In this document: positions 5,450 to 11,096 of the stretch, piece after piece
How the letters are laid out: each line of letters opens with the position of its first letter
Position numbering within the stretch: the first letter of the stretch is position 1
NCBI GenBank assembly: GCA_023301395.1
Contig: JALZUY010000278.1
Span: forward strand, 1-11,222
Source: Nonlabens sp.
Lineage (GTDB): Bacteria; Bacteroidota; Bacteroidia; Flavobacteriales; Flavobacteriaceae
Reading direction: 5' to 3'
DNA length: 11,222 nt
The notes under the pieces: model-generated
Told to the model about the DNA's origin: nothing
Databases searched by the model: none
What the model saw: only the letters and a program-made list of their open reading frames with translations
Made by a program: the position numbers and the translations under genes

Positions 5450-6352
5450 ATGACCAGCACCTGGAACAAAGCTAAGCAATTCCTCGCTCCATCTATTAAG
5501 ATTGTGGTGCTCATTGCGTGCGCTGCCGTCCTTTATTTTCAATGGAAAGATAGACCGCTTAGACTCGATACTGTGCTGCATTCTCTCAAAGACATTCCGT
5601 TTTTCACCATTGCTGTTATGTTGTTTTTAAGTTTAGGCAGCTGGCTGGTAGAAAGTAAAAAGTGGCAGTTTTTAGTAAGAGAAGTTGAAGAATTACGCTT
5701 TCGCGAAAGCGTATTACAAAGTCTTACTGCTCAGGCTGCAAGTTTTATCACGCCATTTAGAGCTGGGGAGTTTGCCTTTAAAGCGCTTTTTTTTGAGAAG
5801 AAACAGCGTAAGTTCATCCTGAGCCGAGTTATGATAGGTAGTCTAAGCCAAATGGTTATTACCATAATTCTAGGTTTTATAGGTCTAGCAGTGTTTTTAA
5901 AAAATGAAATCAATTTTATTTTTTTCTATCTATACTTAGTTTTAATTTTATCTTGTTTGGTTTTTGCCGCTTTTTTATGGATTCAAAAAAAGTGGAAATT
6001 AAAAAACACATCTCCTAAAACATGGATTATAACCACTAGCTATTCCGCTTTGCGTTATGTGCTTTTTGCGAGTAACTGGCTGCTCATTTTATGGACTTTA
6101 AAAAGCGACATAGCAATCTTTTCTTGGCTTGATAATATCGCTGTAAATTATTTTGCAGTTTCTATCATTCCTATGTTTCAAATTTTTGATATTCCTGTGC
6201 GATGGACTGCTGCAAGCTATATTTTTAACGGCTCTACTTTTAATGATGAACATATCTTACTGGCGACCACTATAGTTTGGGTAACAAATACTTTATTCCC
6301 TACTTTACTGGGCTGGATATTATTGCCTTTTAAAAAGCTTAAAACTATATGA
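5450..6352 (+). CDS. Multi-TM protein of the lysylphosphatidylglycerol synthase TM / UPF0104 (YbhN-like) family
   Basis: This is an inner-membrane protein of 300 aa with several hydrophobic segments: about residues 14-30 (IKIVVLIACAAVLYFQ), 45-62, 125-145, 153-175, 190-215, 228-245 and the C-terminal TIVWVTNTLFPTLLGWILL. An early conserved part (W-L-V-E-S-K-K-W at about 62-69, then LTAQAASFITPFRAGEFAFK) matches the LPG-synthase TM/UPF0104 family, where S-x-x-x-P-x-R-x-G-E is a signature. Family members are thought to move lipids or lipid-linked sugars. There is no catalytic MprF domain. I chose the ATG at 5450 because the 49 upstream in-frame codons are antisense to ruvC and lack family similarity. 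Its stop overlaps the following glycosyltransferase start (ATGATG), so the two are coupled and probably act on the same lipid or glycan. It carries a perfect copy of the palindrome. Confidence 0.75.
   Translation: MTSTWNKAKQFLAPSIKIVVLIACAAVLYFQWKDRPLRLDTVLHSLKDIPFFTIAVMLFLSLGSWLVESKKWQFLVREVEELRFRESVLQSLTAQAASFITPFRAGEFAFKALFFEKKQRKFILSRVMIGSLSQMVITIILGFIGLAVFLKNEINFIFFYLYLVLILSCLVFAAFLWIQKKWKLKNTSPKTWIITTSYSALRYVLFASNWLLILWTLKSDIAIFSWLDNIAVNYFAVSIIPMFQIFDIPVRWTAASYIFNGSTFNDEHILLATTIVWVTNTLFPTLLGWILLPFKKLKTI
5467..5474 (-). promoter_or_regulatory. Candidate -7 box for ruvC inside the neighbouring gene
   Basis: The minus strand reads TAGCTTTG, matching TAnnTTTG, 36 bp upstream of the proposed TTG start. 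It lies within codons 6-9 of the divergent membrane protein gene. No clear -33 TTG is at standard distance. Confidence 0.3.
5695..5712. repeat. Perfect 18-bp palindrome ACGCTTTCGCGAAAGCGT inside a coding region
   Basis: Every base of ACGCTTTCGCGAAAGCGT pairs with its mirror position, and flanking T/A extends it to 20 bp. It is read in the membrane-protein gene as LRFRESV. Near-copies occur at 2280-2297 and 10081-10095, and a more degenerate one at 10962-10977. Confidence 0.8.
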
Positions 6353-7488
6353 TGTTCTTGATTCTTATCATATCGTTAGGTTATCTTTTTATAGTTCTAG
6401 GGCTTGTTCTAGAAGGACTTACTTATAAGGCTAGACCTTATCGCACGAGTGCACCGAGTGTGGAAAGTGATTTCAATTTCAGTGTCATTATTAATTATAG
6501 AAACGAAGCTCAAAACTTAACAGCTTTACTTCATAGCATATCGCAACTAGAATACGATTTTACTAAAACCCAATTCATTTTCATCAATGATGATTCTAGT
6601 GATAATGGATTAGAGATTATCGAGCAATTTGCTACTCAAAATAAAGAAATTAAACTATTACTTATCAATCGCATTCCCGTTAGTAAAAGTCCTAAAAAAG
6701 ACGGTACTACACAAGCTCTAGAACTAGCTCTACATGAGCACATCATTTGCACAGATGCCGATGTCATATTACCATCAAAATGGTTGCAAGCTTATAACAA
6801 GCATTATCAATTATTACCAGATCAGCATTTTGTGGCTGGACCTATTGAGATGGAATTAAAGAACAATCTATTATCACATCTACAACATAGTGAGATGGTG
6901 GCTTTACAATTAACGACTATGGGAGGTTTTTCCATAAGACAACCTTTTATGTGTAATGGTGCAAATATGTCGTTTACTAAAACTGCTTTTAATGAAGTAA
7001 ACGGTTATAAAGGTAACGACCACATCTCAAGTGGTGATGACATTTTCCTCCTAGAAAAACTGGTTGCTGAGGATGTTTTAAAATGTTCTTATATCAAATC
7101 AAAAGACGCTATAGTTATTACATGTCCTAAAACGTACTGGAAGGAAATGATTGATCAACGAGTGCGATGGGCACAAAAAGGCACTTCTACTAAAAGTACG
7201 TTGAACAAGTTATTGAGCTTTCAAGTTTTAATGATGAGTTTAATGTTTGTGATAACTCCTGCTATTTGGAGTTTTAGCATTCTAACTACGCAACAATTCA
7301 TCACTGTTATGTCTATTAAAGTTCTAGTAGATGTAATCGTGTTGTTTGTAGGGAATCGGTTTTTTAATAATAAGAAATGGCCAATTTATTTGATGCCTCA
7401 AATGATTTTGTATCCTTTTATTGTAATTCTTATAGCTTTTAATTGCCTAAGAAAGCCTAGTTGGAAAGAACGTGAGGTACATTTATAA
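6349..7488 (+). CDS. Membrane-anchored family 2 glycosyltransferase
   Basis: This is a 379-aa processive-type GT2 enzyme facing the cytoplasm. It has one N-terminal membrane helix (about 3-23) and a C-terminal hydrophobic region with two to three helices (about 288-370). The catalytic core shows SVIINYRNEAQNL (45-57), the nucleotide-sugar Asp pair FINDDSSD (78-85), ICTDADVI (133-140) with D-x-D, the acceptor-side SSGDDIFL (227-234), and QRVRWAQKG (270-278), the Q-x-x-R-W motif of membrane GT2 enzymes. All key residues are present. It starts at ATG 6349 (ATG 6352 is also possible) and overlaps the stop of the multi-TM gene, so it is the second gene of a coupled pair. The likely product is a glycosylated lipid or a short glycan; the sugar cannot be read from sequence. 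Its last 32 bp overlap the convergent lipoprotein gene. Confidence 0.88.
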   Translation: MMFLILIISLGYLFIVLGLVLEGLTYKARPYRTSAPSVESDFNFSVIINYRNEAQNLTALLHSISQLEYDFTKTQFIFINDDSSDNGLEIIEQFATQNKEIKLLLINRIPVSKSPKKDGTTQALELALHEHIICTDADVILPSKWLQAYNKHYQLLPDQHFVAGPIEMELKNNLLSHLQHSEMVALQLTTMGGFSIRQPFMCNGANMSFTKTAFNEVNGYKGNDHISSGDDIFLLEKLVAEDVLKCSYIKSKDAIVITCPKTYWKEMIDQRVRWAQKGTSTKSTLNKLLSFQVLMMSLMFVITPAIWSFSILTTQQFITVMSIKVLVDVIVLFVGNRFFNNKKWPIYLMPQMILYPFIVILIAFNCLRKPSWKEREVHL

Positions 7489-7957
7489 CTGGTTTAATGA
7501 TAACCGGTAATAAGTAAGAAGAGTTAACAGGAACGTTTTGTTTATAAGCTGGTTCTATTTTACAAATTTGCTGTAGTCGTTCTTCTAATAAAGAATCTAC
7601 TATTTTTTCTCTATCATTTACTGGTGCACTTTGTAAACCTTTATAGCTTATACTACCTTTTTTATCTACAAATAAGACAGCCATCACACTATCTCGTTGT
7701 GTGATTTCAAATTGCAACTGATGATCTTTTAATTTTAAAGCGACTTGTTCTTGGAGCTTTTCATAAAAACAAGTTGTCGCATTTTCTAGCTCATCACAAC
7801 CATCAAATAAAGGATATTTATCAGGACTAGAGAGGTCTACTTCTTGTAATCTTTTCTTTGCTAGTTGATTTGCTTCTTGTTCATTTTGTTCTTGAGTACG
7901 ACAAGATGATGTTATCACACACATCATGATTACCAGTAAGATAGTATATCGCATCAT
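7457..7957 (-). CDS. Lipoprotein with a TonB C-terminal-like domain
   Basis: This is a 166-aa lipoprotein: the leader MMRYTILLVIMMCVITSSC gives Cys19 as the acylation site. The region from about residue 48 (YPLFDGCDEL, then C63 and a helix FYEKLQEQVALKL) follows the pattern P-x-F-x-G-C...C...F of flavobacterial TonB C-terminal-like domains. It continues with VMAVLFVDKKGSI (a beta strand and turn) and ends with the strand YLLPVIIKPV. There is no N-terminal TonB helix with a Pro-rich spacer, so it is not a normal energy transducer. It may be a periplasmic or outer-membrane protein that borrowed the fold. It follows the TPR gene by 21 bp on the same strand, which suggests one transcript. Its 3' end overlaps the convergent glycosyltransferase gene by 32 bp. 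The domain assignment is from motif memory only. Confidence 0.65.
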   Translation of the reverse strand: MMRYTILLVIMMCVITSSCRTQEQNEQEANQLAKKRLQEVDLSSPDKYPLFDGCDELENATTCFYEKLQEQVALKLKDHQLQFEITQRDSVMAVLFVDKKGSISYKGLQSAPVNDREKIVDSLLEERLQQICKIEPAYKQNVPVNSSYLLPVIIKPVINVPHVLSN

Positions 7958-7978
7958 GGTTGTAAAAATAGCATTTTT

Positions 7979-9118
7979 CTAATCGTCCCCATTCATGAAA
8001 ACCGCCTTCTTTAAATCGGCTAATCGCTCTGCGGCTAGAGGACCATAATCACTTTTCTCACCATGGATTTCTAGATACTTCTCGTAGTAAGTAATAATGG
8101 TCTTCTTATCCTTGAAATATCGATCTGCAGCAATAGCAAGTTGATAATTAATCATTACATCATCTCCACGTTCTTTTTGAGCCATTTTCAAGGCATTAAA
8201 AGCATTTTTAATATCATCATTGCGAGCATGAACAGCTGCCAGTTGAACATATTCTCTATCTAGTAACGGACTTTTTAAAGCAATGGATTTCTCAATTGCG
8301 TCAATAGATTTTTCATACTCCTCAATCTTCATGTAAGCTACTGACAAATTGTAATATATGCTTGAAACCTTATCATCATAATCCTTAATATACATCTCAT
8401 AATTCTCTATTGCTTTCTCAAATTGTTGATCACTATAAAGAGAAAAAGCGAGTCCATTACGATTGTACTCTGTATCGTTTCCTAGTTCAAATAATTTCTC
8501 AAAAACAGGAATAGCTTTACTAAACCATTTTGAATTCACATATGCCTGAGCGAGATAACTATTCATCTTTACGTCAGTAGAATCCATAGAAATTCCTTGT
8601 TTTGCAAATTGCATTGCTTTTTCAAAATTTCTCTTTTGGATGTAATTCTTAATAAGGTCTAGTCGTGCCGCTCGATATTCTTTATTTAAGAATAATGCTT
8701 GCTGATATGATTTAATCGCTTGATCTGTTTGTTTTAATCCTGACCATGCATCTCCTAGAAAGTAATGAAAGCTGGCATTTTGAGGTTGGTTTTCTTTGAG
8801 TAACTCAAAAACAGGAATGGCATCTACATATCGCTGGCTATTAATCAATAGTTTTCCATATTCAAATCTGGGTTTAATGGAAGTACTATCTCTAGTAAAA
8901 CCTATCTCATAAAATTCTATAGCTTTAAAAGTATTTCCTAGTTGGCTATATGCCTGAGCCATTTTAAAATTCTTTGTTGATCCATCGGGAGCATCATTAT
9001 AAGCTTTAATGGCTGCTTTCCAATTTCCAGTTTGGGTTAATTGATCACCTGCATCGATTTGAGCTTGTGAAAAGCCAAAATTAAATAGTATTGCAATGAA
9101 AATAATTTTATTGATCAT
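7979..9118 (-). CDS. Exported TPR-repeat protein
   Basis: This 379-aa protein has a signal peptide (MINKIIFIAILFNFGFSQAQ, with S-Q-A before the cut), so it is periplasmic or surface associated. Nearly all of the mature chain is tetratricopeptide repeats. Helix pairs of 33-36 residues recur about nine times, with typical signatures such as AQAYSQLGNTFKAIEFYE, FLGDAWSGLKQTDQAIKSYQ, YLAQAYVNSKWFSKAIPVF and YYNLSVAYMKIEEYEKSID. Such repeats form a protein-binding superhelix; no enzymatic domain is present. It is 21 bp upstream of the TonB-C-like lipoprotein gene, its likely partner in an operon. It is divergent from the collagen-like lipoprotein gene across 51 bp, a gap in which I find no convincing TAnnTTTG box. 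The specific ligand is unknown. Confidence 0.88.
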   Translation of the reverse strand: MINKIIFIAILFNFGFSQAQIDAGDQLTQTGNWKAAIKAYNDAPDGSTKNFKMAQAYSQLGNTFKAIEFYEIGFTRDSTSIKPRFEYGKLLINSQRYVDAIPVFELLKENQPQNASFHYFLGDAWSGLKQTDQAIKSYQQALFLNKEYRAARLDLIKNYIQKRNFEKAMQFAKQGISMDSTDVKMNSYLAQAYVNSKWFSKAIPVFEKLFELGNDTEYNRNGLAFSLYSDQQFEKAIENYEMYIKDYDDKVSSIYYNLSVAYMKIEEYEKSIDAIEKSIALKSPLLDREYVQLAAVHARNDDIKNAFNALKMAQKERGDDVMINYQLAIAADRYFKDKKTIITYYEKYLEIHGEKSDYGPLAAERLADLKKAVFMNGDD

Positions 9119-9169
9119 TTTATAAATTTAGGCAAGGTTATTGAATGAACCATAGAAATTATATGCATT

Positions 9170-9700
9170 ATGAAAAAACTAGCTTTACTTTTAACACTAG
9201 CCGTAGTATTTATTTCTTGTGAAGGCCCACAAGGTCCTCCAGGATTTGATGGGCTCGATGGTACAAACATTGTCGCTCAATCATTTGAGATTACTACAAG
9301 TTTTACAGCTCCAGACTATGATAGCTTTGTAACATACCCAAATGACATCGAAGTATTTGATACTGATATGACTTTGATTTATATATTATGGGATGAAGTT
9401 CCAGGCAATAATGGTGGTACTGTAGATGTATGGAGGTTACTACCACAAACGGTTTATACAGATTTTGGCCAATTTCAATATAATTATGACGCAACAAACG
9501 GTGATGCAACTATTTTTCTAGATGCCCCAAGCACATTTGACTTTAACAACTTAGCCGCTGGAGATTTAGATAATCAAACATTTAGAATTGTAATTTTACC
9601 AGTTGATTTGGCACAAAATCCATTATTAGATATTACGGACTACAACTCAGTTATGAATCTTGCTGGACTTAATTCACAAGACATCATTACTATAGAATAA
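9170..9700 (+). CDS. Small lipoprotein with a collagen-like Gly-X-Y stretch
   Basis: This 176-aa protein starts MKKLALLLTLAVVFISC, with the lipobox Cys17. Directly after the Cys comes EGPQGPPGFDGLDG (18-31), with Gly at 19, 22, 25, 28 and 31: a short collagen-like run. The remaining 145 residues are Asp/Asn/Thr rich and beta-strand like, with W74 and W88 and no recognised catalytic motif. Many Bacteroidota lipoproteins of unknown function share this C-x-G-P-x-G-P-x-G head. The run is too short for a stable collagen triple helix by itself, but it could act as a stiff stalk or a trimerisation nucleus near the lipid anchor. A strong terminator follows, so this is probably a single-gene transcript. 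The function of the globular part is unknown. Confidence 0.8.
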   Translation: MKKLALLLTLAVVFISCEGPQGPPGFDGLDGTNIVAQSFEITTSFTAPDYDSFVTYPNDIEVFDTDMTLIYILWDEVPGNNGGTVDVWRLLPQTVYTDFGQFQYNYDATNGDATIFLDAPSTFDFNNLAAGDLDNQTFRIVILPVDLAQNPLLDITDYNSVMNLAGLNSQDIITIE

Positions 9701-9720
9701 AATATATCTCGCTCAGGGAA

Positions 9721-9737
9721 CTCAAAAGTATTTTGAG
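9721..9737. repeat. Short inverted repeat after the collagen-like lipoprotein gene
   Basis: CTCAAAA-GTA-TTTTGAG is a perfect 7-bp stem with a 3-nt loop. It lies 4 bp before the main terminator hairpin, in the 3' untranslated part of the lipoprotein mRNA. It could protect the 3' end or act as a terminator-side element for the opposite strand. No function is established. Confidence 0.5.
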
Positions 9738-9740
9738 GTG

Positions 9741-9782
9741 GAAAAGGCGTTACTCTTTATAGAGTTTCGCCTTTTCTTTTTA
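9741..9782 (+). terminator. Rho-independent terminator of the collagen-like lipoprotein gene
   Basis: The outer stem GAAAAGGCG (9741-9749) pairs with CGCCTTTTC (9768-9776). An inner stem ACTCT/AGAGT is closed by a TTAT loop, separated by a 2x2 TT/TT internal loop. TTTTT follows. It also sits directly after the stop of the minus-strand HAD gene, where it may slow read-through, although the T-run on that strand is poor. Confidence 0.85.
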
Positions 9783-10583
9783 GAGATATTTTTCTATCCA
9801 TTGTGCCACACCATCTTTTTTATGATGTGTAGTTTGGTATGCCGCAACGGCTTTAACCTCATCTCTAGCGTTCTCTACGGCAACTCCATGCCCTACTCCT
9901 GCAATCATTTCAACATCATTATAATTGTCTCCAAAGGCTGCAACATTCTTCATCGCAACTTTTGGAAAGCATTCTTTAATTAATAGTTCAAGTGCTGTTT
10001 TCTTAGAAATGTCAAGTGGCGATATTTCTGTATAAGTATCTTTAGATCTGTATAAGTGTAACTGGGATTGTTGTTTTCCAGCTTTCGCAAAAGCGGAATC
10101 CATAGAGTCACTGTCGCCCATCAACATTATTTTATGAGCACCACCTTTATGCTCTGTTTCTTTAAGATATGCAAGCGTGATTTCTAAATCTTGAACTTGA
10201 GGAGTTACTCTTGTATTATTTATTTCTCTACTTGCCCAGTAATCCACTTGTGGCACAAACCATTCATCACCTCTATAAATACTGCAATGAAGCTGTTGCT
10301 CGACTGCAATTTGAACAATAGCTTCAACACTATTTAATGGAATTGTAATGCTGTATATTTCTTTTTCTTGATTTAAAACAAGTGCTCCATTATAACAGAT
10401 AATGGGCATTTCATTCCTGCTTAAGGCATCTTGCAAGTAATACATCGCTTGCGGCATGCGAGCAGATATTAATATTAAAGGTAATTCATCAACTTTTTTG
10501 AATGCGTTGATTGTACGCTCAGACAGAAACCTGTTCTCATCGAGTAAAGTACCATCTATATCTGTGGCAAGCAGTTGTATCAT
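9780..10583 (-). CDS. Cof-type HAD-IIB phosphatase
   Basis: This is a cytoplasmic haloacid-dehalogenase superfamily phosphatase, about 267 aa. All four motifs are present: DIDGT (8-12, nucleophile Asp8 and acid/base Asp10), ILIS-AR (37-42, Ser40), Lys194 in DISKKTAL, and FGDNYND (217-223) binding Mg2+. The large insert between motifs II and III is the C2b cap of the Cof family, which typically acts on sugar phosphates, flavin or pyridoxal phosphates. The true substrate cannot be deduced. I prefer the ATG at 10583 over the in-frame ATG at 10604 because the protein then begins MIQLLATDIDGT, and because a good promoter at 10602-10629 would otherwise overlap the coding region. A palindrome copy is read in its cap domain as DSAFAKAG. 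Confidence 0.9.
   Translation of the reverse strand: MIQLLATDIDGTLLDENRFLSERTINAFKKVDELPLILISARMPQAMYYLQDALSRNEMPIICYNGALVLNQEKEIYSITIPLNSVEAIVQIAVEQQLHCSIYRGDEWFVPQVDYWASREINNTRVTPQVQDLEITLAYLKETEHKGGAHKIMLMGDSDSMDSAFAKAGKQQSQLHLYRSKDTYTEISPLDISKKTALELLIKECFPKVAMKNVAAFGDNYNDVEMIAGVGHGVAVENARDEVKAVAAYQTTHHKKDGVAQWIEKYL
10081..10095. repeat. Copy of the palindromic repeat inside the HAD gene
   Basis: GCTTTCGCAAAAGCG differs by one base from the core GCTTTCGCGAAAGCG of the perfect copy at 5695-5712. In the gene (minus strand) it encodes AFAKA within the cap domain. Confidence 0.65.
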
Positions 10584-10601
10584 TGATCTATTGTTAAAGG
10601 A

Positions 10602-10629
10602 CAAATGTAAATCCTTAAATTTTAAACAA
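10602..10629 (-). promoter_or_regulatory. Promoter of the HAD phosphatase gene
   Basis: On the minus strand TTG (10629-10627) is followed by 17 bp and then TACATTTG (10609-10602), a full match to the Bacteroidota -33/-7 pattern. A second TTG six bases further upstream gives a 23-bp spacer. The start ATG at 10583 would have a leader of about 10-15 nt. Confidence 0.65.
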
Positions 10630-10664
10630 AGACAAAAATAATTTGAATTATTTTCAAAAAGTAC

Positions 10665-10694
10665 TTGTAGATATTAAAATGAAAAGTATATTTG
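10665..10694 (+). promoter_or_regulatory. Promoter of the tRNA-Asp gene
   Basis: TTG at 10665-10667, a 19-bp spacer and TATATTTG at 10687-10694 give a textbook Bacteroidota promoter. Transcription would begin near 10700, leaving a 5' leader of about 40 nt. The leader includes a small hairpin (TGTTC/GAACA, 10724-10739) just before the mature tRNA 5' end. Confidence 0.75.
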
Positions 10695-10740
10695 CAACCG
10701 CTAATATAGAAATGTGTTAGTGATGTTCATTAAAGAACAC

Positions 10741-10814
10741 GGTCTGGTAGTTCAGTTGGTTAGAATATCTGCCTGTCACGCAGAGGGTCGCGAGTTCGAG
10801 TCTCGTCCAGACCG
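10741..10814 (+). tRNA. tRNA-Asp (anticodon GUC)
   Basis: The cloverleaf is complete. Acceptor stem GGTCTGG (10741-10747) pairs with CCAGACC (10807-10813). The D-arm is GTTC/GAAT with AGTTGG in the loop. The anticodon stem is TCTGC/GCAGA with loop CTGTCAC, giving anticodon GTC. The T-arm is GCGAG/CTCGT around TTCGAGT. The discriminator base G10814 is the identity base expected for Asp. CCA is not encoded; a run of seven T follows one base later. It reads Asp codons GAC and GAT. Confidence 0.97.
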
Positions 10815-10818
10815 CTTT

Positions 10819-10838
10819 TTTTCAACAAAAGTTGAAAA
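10819..10838. repeat. Inverted repeat directly after tRNA-Asp
   Basis: TTTTCAAC-AAAA-GTTGAAAA forms a perfect 8-bp stem with an AAAA loop, within the T-run that follows the tRNA. It may help 3' trailer processing or act as weak termination. It is the first of four stem-loops in this trailer. Confidence 0.6.
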
Positions 10839-10856
10839 TAACAATTCAAGTTGTGT

Positions 10857-10878
10857 ATCCTCTAAAACAATTGAGGAT
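10857..10878. repeat. Second stem-loop of the tRNA-Asp trailer
   Basis: ATCCTC (10857-10862) pairs with GAGGAT (10873-10878) around a 10-nt A/T-rich loop. It has no T-run, so it is structural and not a terminator. It lies between two terminator-like elements. Confidence 0.4.
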
Positions 10879-10881
10879 TTG

Positions 10882-10905
10882 AGAAGGTGTCACAAGACAC
10901 TTTTT
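10882..10905 (+). terminator. Terminator-like hairpin in the tRNA-Asp trailer
   Basis: AGAAGGTGTC pairs with GACACTTTTT around an ACAA loop. The core GTGTC/GACAC is perfect and the outer part uses A-T and G-T pairs. The descending arm itself ends in TTTTT, so this could terminate the tRNA transcript. Confidence 0.5.
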
Positions 10906-10908
10906 GAG

Positions 10909-10936
10909 AAGCTTTTCCAAACGGAGAGGCTTTTTT
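10909..10936 (+). terminator. Rho-independent terminator downstream of tRNA-Asp
   Basis: AAGCTTTTCC (10909-10918) pairs with GGAGAGGCTT (10923-10932), including G-T pairs, around an AAAC loop. TTTTTTGTTTT follows. It is the clearest end for the tRNA-Asp transcript and would make a primary RNA of about 235 nt. Confidence 0.75.
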
Positions 10937-11096
10937 GTTTTATAGAAGTTTTCTTCGATATAGCTTTTGTAAAAGCTGATTCCCAATCACCAATAGATTT
11001 ATTCAACTTCAAAATATAAGTTTTGGCACTAAAATGGATATCAAATCATAAATTATTTTGAAAAATGTACCTTGTCATATTATTTAATATTGAATT
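10937..11096. other. Intergenic region with one palindrome and no gene recognised
   Basis: Between the terminator and the last gene I see no RNA gene or credible coding frame. The notable element is AGCTTTTGTAAAAGCT at 10962-10977, a near-perfect palindrome. With its right flank it matches the 10081 repeat copy at 17 of 21 positions by eye. Promoter elements for the next gene must lie here, but I find only imperfect TAnnTTTG matches, such as TAATATTG near 11085. Confidence 0.4.

Noticed and set aside
5431..5514. 28-codon upstream extension of ruvC to an ATG
   Set aside because: RuvC homologues begin just before I-I-L-G-x-D-P-G-T; the TTG at 5430 gives the normal length, and the extension overlaps the divergent gene.
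5351..5913. Minus-strand open frames at 5351-5581 and 5731-5913
   Set aside because: Both are antisense or out of frame to ruvC and the multi-TM gene and show no motifs.
9303..9509. Minus-strand open frame of 68 codons
   Set aside because: It is antisense to the collagen-like lipoprotein gene and has no coding features.
9738..9983. Plus-strand open frame of 81 codons
   Set aside because: It begins in the terminator hairpin and runs antisense to the conserved GDNYND region of the HAD phosphatase.
10741..10814. Integration site at the tRNA-Asp gene
   Set aside because: The tRNA 3' end is not repeated elsewhere in the window and no integrase is nearby.
10714..11019. Plus-strand open frame of 101 codons across the tRNA
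   Set aside because: It reads through the tRNA-Asp and two terminator hairpins, so it is not a gene.
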